Source of the DNA: Rhodoferax sp.
GTDB lineage: Bacteria; Pseudomonadota; Gammaproteobacteria; Burkholderiales; Burkholderiaceae_C
Assembly (NCBI GenBank): GCA_008015235.1
Contig: SSFF01000013.1
Location: 62,001-126,000 of the forward strand
DNA length: 64,000 bases
Direction: 5' to 3'
Of the stretch, positions 1 through 7,709 are shown piece by piece. The notes under the pieces were generated by a model. The model was given only the letters and a program-made list of their open reading frames with translations, was not told the origin of the DNA and searched no databases. The position numbers and the translations under genes were made by a program. How positions within the stretch are numbered: position 1 is the stretch's first letter; each line of letters opens with the position of its first letter.

Positions 1-482
1 ACGTCAGCGGGAGTGGTGCAGGCAGACAGAGCGTCCAGCGTTGCACGAACCATGTTGTAGGGGTTGGACGAACCATGGCTCTTGGCCACGATGTCGGTAA
101 TACCCACCACTTCGAATACAGCACGCATGGGGCCGCCGGCGATGATGCCAGTACCCTTGGGGGCCGGGCTCATCATCACAGAGGCAGCGCCGTGTTGACC
201 AAACACCTTGTGGTGAATGGTGCCGCCCTTGAGGGACACCTTGGTCAGGTTGCGGCGCGCTTCTTCCATGGCCTTTTGCACAGCCACAGGAACTTCCTTG
301 GACTTGCCCTTGCCCATGCCGATGCGACCATCGCCATCGCCCACCACGGTCAGTGCAGCGAAGCCCATGATACGGCCACCCTTCACCACCTTGGTCACGC
401 GATTGATCGCGATCATCTTTTCGCGCAGACCGTCTTCGGGACCTTCTGCCTTGCCTTGCATTTTCGCTTGTACTTTAGACAT
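1..482 (-). CDS. rpsE: 30S ribosomal protein S5, C-terminus cut by window edge
   Basis: This is the S5 protein of the small ribosomal subunit, which acts in decoding fidelity and mRNA unwinding at the ribosome entry. Reading the minus strand from an ATG at 482 gives [10 protein letters not shown], then the S5 signature region with [13 protein letters not shown] and [18 protein letters not shown], then [13 protein letters not shown] and the conserved [19 protein letters not shown]. About 160 codons are visible and the frame runs off the left edge, so only the last few residues are missing. It lies 17 bp downstream of rplR, the usual place in the spc operon. Identification is secure. Confidence 0.97.
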   Translation of the reverse strand, partial: MSKVQAKMQGKAEGPEDGLREKMIAINRVTKVVKGGRIMGFAALTVVGDGDGRIGMGKGKSKEVPVAVQKAMEEARRNLTKVSLKGGTIHHKVFGQHGAASVMMSPAPKGTGIIAGGPMRAVFEVVGITDIVAKSHGSSNPYNMVRATLDALSACTTPAD

Positions 483-499
483 GTTTTCTTCCGATCCGC

Positions 500-865
500 T
501 TAGAACTGCAGGCCTGCTTCACGCGCGGCATCTGCCAGCGCCTTGACACGACCGTGGTAGGCGAAGCCGGCACGGTCAAAGGCAACCTTTTCCACGCCAG
601 CAGCTTTTGCTTTTTCAGCAACACGCTTGCCGATGATTTGGGCCGCATTCACGTTGCCACCCTTGCCGGTAGCACCCAAGGCCTTGCGGACTTCTGCTTC
701 TGCAGTCGAAGCACTTGCCAGCACCTTGGAGCCGTCGCCGGAAATGACGGAGGCGTAAATGTGCAAATTCGTGCGGTTGATTGTCAAACGTGCCACGCCT
801 TGCTGTGCAATGCGGATGCGGGTCTGACGAGCCCTGCGAAGACGCTGTTCTTTTTTGCTCAACAT
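500..865 (-). CDS. rplR: 50S ribosomal protein L18
   Basis: L18 binds 5S rRNA and helps attach it to the large subunit. The 121-residue product starts [19 protein letters not shown], has the family core [19 protein letters not shown], and ends with the conserved [26 protein letters not shown] region. The length matches the bacterial family (about 117-122). It sits 11 bp after rplF and 17 bp before rpsE, so it is transcribed and probably translated as part of the spc operon. Confidence 0.98.
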   Translation of the reverse strand: MLSKKEQRLRRARQTRIRIAQQGVARLTINRTNLHIYASVISGDGSKVLASASTAEAEVRKALGATGKGGNVNAAQIIGKRVAEKAKAAGVEKVAFDRAGFAYHGRVKALADAAREAGLQF

Positions 866-876
866 CGTGCAGTTCC

Positions 877-1410
877 TTACTTCTTCTTGGTTTCTTTGAT
901 CGTGATCTTCTCATCCGAATAACGGATGCCCTTGCCCTTGTAGGGCTCGGGAGGACGCACGGCGCGGACTTCAGCGGCAATCTGGCCGACGCGCTGGCGG
1001 TCAGCACCCTTGATCACGATTTCGGTCGGAGTCGGGGTGGCGACAGTGATGCCAGCGGGCATGTCGATGTTGACGGGATGGGAATAACCCACAGCCAGAT
1101 TCAGCTTGGCACCAGCGGCTTGGGCTTTGTAACCCACACCCACCAGGTTCAGCTTCTTCTCGAAACCCTTGGTTACACCGATGACCATGTTGTTCACCAA
1201 CTGGCGAACGGTGCCGGTCATTGCGTCAGCTTCGCGGGAATCGTTGGCGGGCGTGAAACTGAGCTTGCCAGCTTCGTTGGACACCTTGACCAAAGCGTTT
1301 TGCGCGACTTGCAAGGAACCACCAGTGCCTTTGACGGCGATCTGGTCGTCCTTGATGGCGACATCCACACCTGCGGGGATGACGACGGGGAGTTTGCCTA
1401 CACGGGACAT
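877..1410 (-). CDS. rplF: 50S ribosomal protein L6
   Basis: L6 is a large-subunit protein near the factor-binding site. The start is the ATG at 1410 ([17 protein letters not shown]), because every L6 begins with this SRVGK-type motif. An in-frame ATG 63 bp further upstream would overlap rpsH and add unrelated residues. The product is 177 residues, the normal length. It ends with the diagnostic [19 protein letters not shown] and a lysine-rich tail. It lies 19 bp after rpsH and 11 bp before rplR. Confidence 0.98.
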   Translation of the reverse strand: MSRVGKLPVVIPAGVDVAIKDDQIAVKGTGGSLQVAQNALVKVSNEAGKLSFTPANDSREADAMTGTVRQLVNNMVIGVTKGFEKKLNLVGVGYKAQAAGAKLNLAVGYSHPVNIDMPAGITVATPTPTEIVIKGADRQRVGQIAAEVRAVRPPEPYKGKGIRYSDEKITIKETKKK

Positions 1411-1429
1411 TGTTTTCTTCTCCTGTGTA

Positions 1430-1825
1430 TTAAGCGACGTAGCACAGCACTTCGCCGCCGACACCGGCTGCACGTGCTTTGCGATCGGTCATCACACCCT
1501 TGGGGGTGGTCACAATGGCCACGCCCAGGCCGTTTTGCACCTGAGGGATAGCGTCGCTACCACGGTACACGCGCAGACCAGGACGGCTCACACGCTCGAT
1601 GCGCTCGATAACAGGGCGACCGGCGTAATACTTCAGGGAAATTTCCAGATCAGACTTGCCGTCCTTGTTGGAAATGCTGAAACCGTCGATATAACCTTCG
1701 TCTTTCAAAACCTGGACGATAGCAACCTTCACCTTGGAAGCAGGCACCGTCACGGAAGTCTTGGCCACCATCTGCGCATTGCGAATGCGCGTCAACAGGT
1801 CGGCAATGGGATCACTCATGCTCAT
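1430..1825 (-). CDS. rpsH: 30S ribosomal protein S8
   Basis: S8 binds the central domain of 16S rRNA. In enterobacteria it is the translational repressor of the spc operon. The 131-residue product starts [18 protein letters not shown] and ends with [21 protein letters not shown], both typical. No repressor-target hairpin could be confirmed by eye near rplE/rplX, so autoregulation here is only by analogy. It sits 17 bp after rpsN in the operon. Confidence 0.98.
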   Translation of the reverse strand: MSMSDPIADLLTRIRNAQMVAKTSVTVPASKVKVAIVQVLKDEGYIDGFSISNKDGKSDLEISLKYYAGRPVIERIERVSRPGLRVYRGSDAIPQVQNGLGVAIVTTPKGVMTDRKARAAGVGGEVLCYVA

Positions 1826-1842
1826 ATTGAATCTCCTGCCGC

Positions 1843-2148
1843 TTACCAGCTGGCCTTGGTTACGCCAGGAATCTCACCGGCGAAAGCCATTTCACGAATC
1901 TTCATGCGCCCCAGACCAAAGTGCTGGAACGTTCCACGGGGACGACCCGTGATTTCGCAGCGGTTACGCTGACGACCGGGGTTTGCATTGCGCGGCAGCT
2001 TTTGCAGACCCAGACGGGCAGCGGCGCGCTCTTCGTCACTGCGCTTTGCATCACCAGCAATCGCCTTCAGTTCCGCATATTTTTTTGCGTACTTGGCAGC
2101 CAACTGCTCGCGCTTCAACTCGCGTTGTATTAAAGCCATTTTTGCCAC
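1843..2148 (-). CDS. rpsN: 30S ribosomal protein S14, GTG start
   Basis: S14 is a small-subunit head protein. I place the start at the GTG at 2148, giving (V/M)[13 protein letters not shown] and 101 residues, the usual length of the zinc-free S14 form. It is 8 bp after the rplE stop. An internal ATG three codons later is possible but would remove the conserved AK start. The core [17 protein letters not shown] and the end [11 protein letters not shown] are diagnostic. There is no CxxC zinc ribbon, so this is the C-minus paralogue type. Confidence 0.96.
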   Translation of the reverse strand: MAKMALIQRELKREQLAAKYAKKYAELKAIAGDAKRSDEERAAARLGLQKLPRNANPGRQRNRCEITGRPRGTFQHFGLGRMKIREMAFAGEIPGVTKASW

Positions 2149-2156
2149 AGGTGACC

Positions 2157-2702
2157 TCAATTCTTGAAGGGGAAACGGAAGCCAGCGAGGAGCGCCTTGC
2201 ACTCTTCATCGGTCTTGGCCGTTGTGGTGATGCTGATATTGAGACCGCGCAAGGCATCTACCTTGTCGTACTCGATTTCAGGGAAAATGATCTGTTCTTT
2301 GACGCCGATGTTGTAGTTGCCACGACCGTCAAAAGCGCGACCGGAAATACCGCGGAAGTCACGCACGCGCGGCAGAGCCACGGTCACGAAACGATCCAGG
2401 AATTCGTACATCTGAACGCCACGCAGAGTCACCATGCAACCAATGGCTTGCTGCTCGCGGATCTTGAAGCCAGCGATAGCCTTCTTAGCCAAGGTCACAA
2501 CAGGCTTTTGACCAGCAATCTTGGTCAAGTCGGACACTGCGTGATCCATGACCTTCTTGTCAGCCACAGCTTCGCTCACACCCATGTTCAGGGTGATCTT
2601 GGTGATTCGAGGCACTTCCATCACGGACTTGTAGCCAAACTTGGCCATCAGGTCAGCGACGATCTTCTCGCGATAGACTTGTTGAAAACGTGCCATGCTC
2701 AT
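2157..2702 (-). CDS. rplE: 50S ribosomal protein L5
   Basis: L5 binds 5S rRNA and contacts the P-site tRNA. The 181-residue product carries the L5 motifs [26 protein letters not shown] and [21 protein letters not shown]. The start chosen is the ATG at 2702, because its first four bases overlap the rplX stop as ATGA, a translational coupling arrangement. A second ATG two codons in (MARFQQ) is an alternative. It is followed after 8 bp by rpsN. Confidence 0.97.
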   Translation of the reverse strand: MSMARFQQVYREKIVADLMAKFGYKSVMEVPRITKITLNMGVSEAVADKKVMDHAVSDLTKIAGQKPVVTLAKKAIAGFKIREQQAIGCMVTLRGVQMYEFLDRFVTVALPRVRDFRGISGRAFDGRGNYNIGVKEQIIFPEIEYDKVDALRGLNISITTTAKTDEECKALLAGFRFPFKN

Positions 2703-3019
2703 GCCACCTTGATCTCTTCGCCGCTGGACTTGTAAACGCGAACGCGCTTGCCATCAGCCTGCACCTTGATACCAACACGGTCCGCCTTGCCGCTAGCCGC
2801 ATTGAAAATGGCGACGTTGGACTGGTGAATCGGCATGGCTTTTTCAACGATGCCGCCGGTTGTGCCCTTCATGGGATTCGGCTTGGTGTGCTTCTTCACC
2901 AAGTTAATACCCTCGATTACGACGTGAGAGTCATCAGCGCGCAAAGTCACTTTGCCGCGCTTACCCTTATCGCGACCAGCGATAACGATGACATCATCAC
3001 CCTTACGGATTTTGTTCAT
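2699..3019 (-). CDS. rplX: 50S ribosomal protein L24
   Basis: L24 is an assembly initiator of the large subunit. The 106-residue product starts [20 protein letters not shown], the KOW motif of the family, and continues with [14 protein letters not shown]. It lies 9 bp after rplN and its stop overlaps the rplE start by 4 bp. Length and order are those expected in the spc operon. Confidence 0.98.
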   Translation of the reverse strand: MNKIRKGDDVIVIAGRDKGKRGKVTLRADDSHVVIEGINLVKKHTKPNPMKGTTGGIVEKAMPIHQSNVAIFNAASGKADRVGIKVQADGKRVRVYKSSGEEIKVA

Positions 3020-3028
3020 GGCGAGTCC

Positions 3029-3397
3029 TTACAAAACTTCAGGTGCCAAGGACACGATCTTCATGAACTTTTCGGTACGCAGTTCGCGCGTCACCGGTCC
3101 AAAGATGCGGGTGCCGATAGGCTCCAACTTGGCATTGAGCAGCACTGCTGCATTGCCGTCAAACTTGACCAAAGAACCGTCGCCACGGCGAATGCCCTTG
3201 GCAGTACGAACCACCACAGCACTGTAAACGTCGCCTTTTTTGACGCGGCTACGGGGGGCAGCTTCTTTGATGCTAACTTTAATGATGTCGCCCACAGTAG
3301 CGTAACGACGCTTGGAACCGCCCAGCACCTTGATGCACAGCACGGACTTCGCGCCGGTGTTGTCGGCAACTTCCAGTCGAGATTCAGTTTGGATCAT
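3029..3397 (-). CDS. rplN: 50S ribosomal protein L14, first gene of the spc transcript
   Basis: L14 sits at the subunit interface and takes part in bridges to the 30S subunit. The start is the ATG at 3397 ([17 protein letters not shown]), giving the standard 122 residues. The upstream in-frame ATG at 3418 would add seven residues not found in the family. The signature [14 protein letters not shown] and the end [12 protein letters not shown] are typical. The gene that normally precedes it, rpsQ of the S10 operon, is absent. Instead a sigma70-type promoter and the divergent proC lie upstream, so rplN is the first gene of this transcript. Confidence 0.98.
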   Translation of the reverse strand: MIQTESRLEVADNTGAKSVLCIKVLGGSKRRYATVGDIIKVSIKEAAPRSRVKKGDVYSAVVVRTAKGIRRGDGSLVKFDGNAAVLLNAKLEPIGTRIFGPVTRELRTEKFMKIVSLAPEVL

Positions 3398-3704
3398 TTC
3401 AATATTCCCAACTTGCACCAGGCAGCTACCAAATGGCCACTACACCCGGTCAGTCTTGGGCCCGCTGTCTGCGCTACAAACCACTTGCAGCACTTCCATG
3501 TGGGCAGAACCTTCACGCTTTTCACGCGAAGCCTGCAAGTATGCAACACTTTCAAAGCCAGGTCAATACCCTTTTACGGGGTTTTTCAGCAAGCCGGCGT
3601 CGTTTTGTGGCGTCAAGGCTGCAATTTCGACCACAAATGCGGTCTGGTGGCGGTCAAAATCGGGTGCGAAGCCCCTACACCCCTTTTCAACCTCACTTAT
3701 ATAT
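3398..3704. other. Divergent intergenic region rplN/proC
   Basis: About 307 bp between the first codon of rplN and that of proC. It contains the spc promoter annotated separately and a roughly 135 nt 5' leader before rplN. On the proC side there is an AT-rich run (TTATATAT) immediately before the proC ATG and no clear ribosome binding site. I see no RNA gene or short coding region here. Confidence 0.7.
3538..3566 (-). promoter_or_regulatory. Sigma70-type promoter of the spc operon
   Basis: On the minus strand there is TTGACC (-35, 3561-3566), a 17 bp spacer, and CATACT (-10, 3538-3543), a 5/6 and 4/6 match with ideal spacing. Transcription would start near 3531, about 135 nt before rplN. The position fits a dedicated spc promoter now that rplN is separated from the S10 operon. 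Confidence 0.7.
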
Positions 3705-4517
3705 ATGTCACAACGCATTGCATTCATAGGCGGCGGCAACATGGCCAGCGCCATCATCGGTGGCCTGCTGCAGCAAGGCTTTCCCGTGGTCCACATGGAC
3801 GTGGTGGAACCTTGGGCGGAGGCCCGGGAACGACTGGAACGCGACTTCCAGCTGAGCGCCCATGCACAAACCGGAGATTTTCTGGCCCAGGCCGACATGA
3901 TCGTCTGGGCGGTCAAGCCCCAGATGTTCAAGGAAGCCGCCGCCACGGTGGCTGGCCTCAACACCCGGGCCGTGCACCTGTCGGTCATGGCCGGCATTCC
4001 CAGCGACAGCATTGCCCGCGCCACCGGCGTTGATCGCGTGGTGCGCACCATGCCCAACACCCCGGCACTGATAGGCAAGGGCATGACCGCCCTGTTCGCC
4101 CGTCCGGCCGTGACTGCGGCCGAACGCCAGTGGGCCACCGACATCCTGGCCAGCACCGGCGCCACCGTCTGGCTGGACTCAGAGGCGCAGCTTGACGCCG
4201 TGACTGCCATTTCCGGCTCCGGCCCTGCGTACATGTTCTTCTTCATGGAAGCCATGACAGAGGCTGGCGAGAAGATGGGGCTGACGCGCGAGCAAGCCTA
4301 CCAACTGGCGGTCGCCACCTTCATTGGTGCAGGTGAACTGGCGCGCGCCTCGACCGAGCCACCCGAGGTGCTGCGCCAGCGCGTCACTTCCAAGGGCGGT
4401 ACCACCTACGCGGCCATCACCTCCATGGAGGCCAGCGGCGTCAAGGGCGCCTTTGTGCAGGCCATGCTGGCAGCACAGAAACGTGCCCAGGAACTCGGCC
4501 TGGAGTTTGGCATTTGA
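3705..4517 (+). CDS. proC: Pyrroline-5-carboxylate reductase
   Basis: This enzyme catalyses the last step of proline synthesis, the NAD(P)H-dependent reduction of 1-pyrroline-5-carboxylate, in the cytoplasm. The 270-residue product starts MSQRIAFIGGGNMASAI with the nucleotide-binding GxGxM motif at residues 9-13, has RTMPNTPA at 114-121, and has the family signature SGSGPAY at 170-176. The ATG at 3705 is chosen because the Rossmann strand begins directly after it. No good Shine-Dalgarno precedes it. The gene is divergent from rplN. The other window gene of this pathway, proA, lies far away at 48970-50295. Confidence 0.96.
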   Translation: MSQRIAFIGGGNMASAIIGGLLQQGFPVVHMDVVEPWAEARERLERDFQLSAHAQTGDFLAQADMIVWAVKPQMFKEAAATVAGLNTRAVHLSVMAGIPSDSIARATGVDRVVRTMPNTPALIGKGMTALFARPAVTAAERQWATDILASTGATVWLDSEAQLDAVTAISGSGPAYMFFFMEAMTEAGEKMGLTREQAYQLAVATFIGAGELARASTEPPEVLRQRVTSKGGTTYAAITSMEASGVKGAFVQAMLAAQKRAQELGLEFGI

Positions 4518-4520
4518 GGC

Positions 4521-4577
4521 ATTTTTTGGCCACTAGCCCGCACAAATATTGAGCACTCAGCTACTTAATTAATAGCA
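4521..4577 (-). repeat. Short palindromic repeat, copy C
   Basis: Member of the ~60 bp repeat family. On the minus strand it reads GTGCTATTAATTAAGTAGCTGAGTG, then CGGGCTAGTGGCC and a T-run in reverse orientation. The complementary GCTA...TAGC arms give a hairpin. The first part of the copy encodes the last residues (GAIN) and the stop of the LysR gene at 4565. Confidence 0.75.
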
Positions 4578-5488
4578 CCTTGCCAGAAGCCGGGCATGCT
4601 GTAGTGGTGCTTGAGGTAATCGATCCACAGGCGCACGCGCAGCGCCAGGTGCTTGCGCTGGGGGAACACCGCATAGATGCCATTGGGTGGCGCGGCATAG
4701 TCCTCCAGCACCGCCACCAGGCGCCCGGCGGCAATTTCAGCCTCCACCTCCCAGGTACTGCGCCAGGCCAGGCCATAACCGGCCAGGCACCAGTCGTGCA
4801 GCACCTGTCCGTCGGAGCAGTCCAGCGGGCCAGAGGGTTTGATGTAGTGCACCGTGGTGCTGCCCGGTGTTTCACGAAAGGCCCAGCCACGGGTTTGCGA
4901 GGCATCGCTGGACAGCGTGAGGCAGTCAAAGCGTGCCAGATCGCCGGGCGCACGCGGCGTACCGTGGCGCGCCAGAAAGTCCGGCGTGGCCACGCACAGG
5001 CGCCGGTTGTCGGCCAGGCGCACGCTCACCAGGGACGAATCGGGCATGTCGCCCACGCGAACGGCGCAGTCGAAGCCCTCCCCTGCAATGTCCACGATGC
5101 GGTCAGACATGTTGAGCGAGATCGTGACCTCGGGGTGCAGTTCATGGAAACGCGGCACCAGCGGCGCCACATGGCGCCGCCCGAAGCCCGCGGGTGCAGT
5201 AATGCGCAAATGCCCGCTGGCCTTGACGCCACCGGCACTGACGCTGGCCTCGGCGTTGGACACGTCGGCCAGGATGCGCTGGCAGTGCTCCAGAAACGCA
5301 CTGCCTTCGTGCGTGAGCGTCAGGCGCCGCGTGGTGCGCAGCATGAGTTTGACGCCCAGCCGCTCTTCCAGCGCGTCTAGGCGCCGCCCCATGATGGCCG
5401 GCGCCACGCCCTCGGCCTGGGCCGCCGCCGTGAGGCTGCCGCGCGTGGCCACCGCGACAAAGGATTCGAGCTGCTTGAGCTTGTCCAT
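4565..5488 (-). CDS. LysR-family transcriptional regulator
   Basis: A 307-residue DNA-binding regulator of the LysR type, expected to act as a tetramer with a small inducer. Residues 1-60 (MDKLKQLESFVAVATRGSLTA, then GRRLDALEERLGVKLMLRTTRRLTLT) form the winged HTH. Residues from about 90 form the periplasmic-binding-like sensor fold. The sequence resembles the subgroup next to quinone reductase or aromatic genes, but the target cannot be named. It is followed on the same strand upstream by the CoA-transferase and could regulate it. Its last codons lie inside a short interspersed repeat, and another palindromic repeat occupies its promoter region. Confidence 0.93.
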   Translation of the reverse strand: MDKLKQLESFVAVATRGSLTAAAQAEGVAPAIMGRRLDALEERLGVKLMLRTTRRLTLTHEGSAFLEHCQRILADVSNAEASVSAGGVKASGHLRITAPAGFGRRHVAPLVPRFHELHPEVTISLNMSDRIVDIAGEGFDCAVRVGDMPDSSLVSVRLADNRRLCVATPDFLARHGTPRAPGDLARFDCLTLSSDASQTRGWAFRETPGSTTVHYIKPSGPLDCSDGQVLHDWCLAGYGLAWRSTWEVEAEIAAGRLVAVLEDYAAPPNGIYAVFPQRKHLALRVRLWIDYLKHHYSMPGFWQGAIN

Positions 5489-5510
5489 GTCAGCTTGCCC
5501 AAGGCTGAAA

Positions 5511-5582
5511 GGTAGTGCGTTTTACGTAGGTAAAGGAGGAGCCCGCGTAGCGGGCGGGGGACACGGAGTAAAGCGCACTGCC
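5511..5582. repeat. 72 bp palindromic repeat, second family
   Basis: An imperfect inverted repeat whose ends GGTAGTGCGTTTTAC (5511-5525) and the complement of 5568-5582 (GGCAGTGCGCTTTAC) match at 13 of 15 positions. The centre is a perfect hairpin GCCCGC-GTA-GCGGGC (5541-5555). It sits between the lysR start and the CoA-transferase stop. It differs in sequence from the GCTA/TAGC repeat family. I recall similar palindromes as common in Comamonadaceae, but this is from memory. Confidence 0.75.
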
Positions 5583-5639
5583 TTTTTTCCGCCTAGCCCG
5601 CGTAGATATTGCGCAAGCAGCTTCTTTTTTCATAGCACC
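5583..5639 (-). repeat. Short palindromic repeat, copy D
   Basis: On the minus strand: GTGCTATGAAAAAAGAAGC, TGCTTGCGCAATATCTACGC, GGGCTAGGCGG and a run of A. This is close to the family consensus. The first bases encode the final Val-Leu and the TGA stop of the CoA-transferase gene (stop at 5630-5632). It directly abuts the second repeat family. Confidence 0.8.
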
Positions 5640-6841
5640 ACGCCATCCACATGGAGCTGAGCCACATCGCCCTCGCTGTAGCCCAGGGAGCGCAGCAGCG
5701 CGTCCGTGTGTTCACCGAGCTTGGGCGGATTCAGGCGCAGGCCCAGGCGTTCACCTCCCAGCTTGATCGGCAGCAGCGGCACCTTGGTGGCACGGCCATC
5801 GGGCAGCTCCATGGGCGCTAGGCCACCCGTGGCGTTGAGGTGCGGGTCGTCGAACAGGTACTGCGGGTCGGTGATGGGAGCAAACGGCAGGCCATGCTGT
5901 TCGAACACGGCAGAGAGTTCGGCCGAGGAGTGGACTGCCAGGCGTTCCCGCAGCAGCGGGATCAGCCACTCGCGCGCCAGCACCCGGCCGTTGTTGCTGG
6001 CGATACGCTCGTCCGCGGCCAAGTCGGCATAGGCAAAGGCCTCGCAAAAGGTCTTCCACTGCCCGTCACCGACCACAGCCAGGAAGATCTGTTCGTCGTT
6101 CTTCACCTTGAACACGTCGTAGATGCCCCAGGGCGAAATGCGCTCGGGCATGGGCGCGGCCGCCTTGCCGGTGACGGCGAACTGCAGCATGTGCTGGGCC
6201 ACCAGGAAGATGTTGTTCTCGAACAGCGCGCTTTGCACTTCCTGCCCCTGCCCCGTCTGGGCGCGCTGCATCAGCGCCGCCAACGCGCCCACGGCACCGA
6301 ATACACCGCCCATGATGTCGTTCACGCTGCTGCCCGCGCGCAGCGGGTCGCCGGGGCGCCCGGTCATGTAGGCCAGGCCGCCCATCATCTGCACCACTTC
6401 GTCCAGCGCCGTGCGGTGGTCGTAGGGGCCGGGCAGGAAGCCCTTGTGGCTAACGTAGATCAGGCGCGGGTCCAGCTTGCTGAGCGTGGCGTAATCGAGC
6501 CCAAGCTTCTGCATGGTCTCTGCCTTGAAGTTTTCACTCACCACGTCGGCCGTGGCAATCAGCTTGAGCACCACCTCTCGGCCCTTCGCGCTCTTCATGT
6601 CCACTGCGATGCTCTTCTTGTTGCGGTTGAACAGGGGGTAGAAGCCTGCGCCGCTGCCCAGCAACTTCCTCGTGTTGTCGCCCGCGAGCGGCTCGACCTT
6701 GATGACCTCGGCGCCCAGGTCGGCCAGCACCATGCCGCAGGTGGGGCCCATGACCATGTGGGTGAACTCGACCACGCGCACGTCCGCCAGTGGCAGGGGG
6801 CGGGTGGATTCGGAGACCGGTGTGGACTCAGGGGTTTGCAT
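5630..6841 (-). CDS. Family III (CaiB/BaiF) acyl-CoA transferase
   Basis: Transfers coenzyme A between carboxylic acids through a covalent aspartyl-CoA intermediate. The 403-residue product matches the family: VRVVEFTHMVMGPTCGMVLADLGAEVIKVE at residues 21-50, LFNRNKKSIAVD near 70-81, DVVSENFK near 99, and the probable catalytic Asp175 in SSVNDIMGG. The length is normal for the frc/caiB group. The substrate is not predictable. The gene is divergent from a HAD dehalogenase across a 79 bp AT-rich region with a strong palindrome, and it shares its strand with the LysR gene, which suggests a small regulated carboxylic acid pathway. The C-terminal codons lie in repeat copy D. Confidence 0.93.
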   Translation of the reverse strand: MQTPESTPVSESTRPLPLADVRVVEFTHMVMGPTCGMVLADLGAEVIKVEPLAGDNTRKLLGSGAGFYPLFNRNKKSIAVDMKSAKGREVVLKLIATADVVSENFKAETMQKLGLDYATLSKLDPRLIYVSHKGFLPGPYDHRTALDEVVQMMGGLAYMTGRPGDPLRAGSSVNDIMGGVFGAVGALAALMQRAQTGQGQEVQSALFENNIFLVAQHMLQFAVTGKAAAPMPERISPWGIYDVFKVKNDEQIFLAVVGDGQWKTFCEAFAYADLAADERIASNNGRVLAREWLIPLLRERLAVHSSAELSAVFEQHGLPFAPITDPQYLFDDPHLNATGGLAPMELPDGRATKVPLLPIKLGGERLGLRLNPPKLGEHTDALLRSLGYSEGDVAQLHVDGVVL

Positions 6842-6879
6842 GCATTACCTCTATTTTTGTCACAAATAAATTCAATATT

Positions 6880-6902
6880 ACCGAATTAATGATTCATTCG
6901 GT
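6880..6902. promoter_or_regulatory. 23 bp operator-like palindrome
   Basis: Arms ACCGAATTAAT (6880-6890) and ATTCATTCGGT (6892-6902) around a central G pair at 10 of 11 positions. The palindrome is in the only gap between the divergent CoA-transferase and HAD genes, 19 bp before the HAD start and 39 bp before the transferase start, so one dimeric repressor could control both. The regulator is not identified. The symmetric form is more like a TetR/GntR/MarR site than the T-N11-A core of LysR sites. Confidence 0.6.
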
Positions 6903-6920
6903 ATCCAATACAGTAGAGCC

Positions 6921-7682
6921 ATGTCCAAAACCCCGGCCACTGCCACGCCCAAAGCCAAGACAAGCGCGTCCTGCCCTCCGCAGGCGGTGCTGTTTGACGC
7001 CTATGGCACGCTGTTTGACGTGTACAGCGTGGCGCTGCTGGCCGAGCAGTTGTTTCCGGGCCAGGGCCAGGCCTTGAGCGTGCTGTGGCGCGACAAGCAG
7101 ATCGAATACACCCGGTTGGTCACCACCTGCAACGACGGCGCGCACTACCGCCCGTTTTGGGAACTGACGCGCGCGGCACTCACATTTGCTATCAAAAAAC
7201 TAGCTGCCAGCGCAGGTAATGCAACGGCTACAGCCGATTTTTCATCGCACATCGAACAGCTCATGAACCAGTACCGTTCACTGAGCGCCTTTCCCGAAAA
7301 CCGCGAAGTGCTGCAAACCATGCAGGCCCAGGGCGTGCCCACCGGCATTCTGAGCAACGGCGACGTGGCCATGCTCACCCTGGCACTCAAGAGCAGCGGC
7401 CTGCACCCTTTTGTGGACCACATCATCAGCGTGGACGCGGTGAAGAAATACAAGACCCACCCTGCCGCGTATGCGCTCGGTGAGCACACCATGGGCTTGC
7501 CCGCGGCCAAGATTCTGTTTGTGAGCAGCAATGCCTGGGACGCGCTGGGCGCGACCTGGCACGGCTACCAGACGCTGTGGGTCAACCGCAGCAAGCAACC
7601 CTTTGAAGAACTGGGCACGCAACCCACGCGCTGTGGCACCAGTCTGCGCGACGTACTCAGCTTCTTTCCAGTTTCCCTTTGA
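6921..7682 (+). CDS. Haloacid dehalogenase type II (HAD superfamily hydrolase)
   Basis: A cytoplasmic HAD hydrolase of the (S)-2-haloacid dehalogenase group, which uses an aspartate nucleophile on 2-haloacids or related substrates. The 253 residues contain the nucleophile motif DAYGTLFDVYS (Asp26), the SNGD motif II, the conserved lysine region DAVKKYKTHPAAY and VSSNAWDALGA with motif IV. The N-terminal 20 residues are a low-complexity Ala/Lys/Thr extension. Residues about 89-109 are encoded by a copy of the short interspersed repeat, between the two conserved cap-domain parts. It is followed 27 bp later by glcB. True substrate unknown. Confidence 0.88.
   Translation: MSKTPATATPKAKTSASCPPQAVLFDAYGTLFDVYSVALLAEQLFPGQGQALSVLWRDKQIEYTRLVTTCNDGAHYRPFWELTRAALTFAIKKLAASAGNATATADFSSHIEQLMNQYRSLSAFPENREVLQTMQAQGVPTGILSNGDVAMLTLALKSSGLHPFVDHIISVDAVKKYKTHPAAYALGEHTMGLPAAKILFVSSNAWDALGATWHGYQTLWVNRSKQPFEELGTQPTRCGTSLRDVLSFFPVSL
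7185..7248 (+). repeat. Short palindromic repeat, copy H (inside HAD gene)
   Basis: Reads TTTGCTATCAAAAAACTAGC, TGCCAGCGCAGGTAATGC, CGGCTACAGCCGATTTTTC, the repeat consensus in forward orientation. It is translated in frame as residues about 89-109 of the dehalogenase (FAIKKLAASAGN onward), codons that are AT-richer than the rest of the gene. Confidence 0.7.
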
Positions 7683-7709
7683 TTTTTTGCACTTAGAAAG
7701 GCACTTTTC

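Noticed and set aside
75-4033. Long plus-strand open frames opposite the ribosomal genes
   Set aside because: They lie antisense to well-identified ribosomal proteins, have His/Leu-rich unnatural composition and no ribosome binding sites.
4521-4530. Rho-independent terminator after proC
   Set aside because: The T-run ATTTTTTGGCC is part of repeat copy C, and there is no GC-rich stem directly before it on the plus strand.
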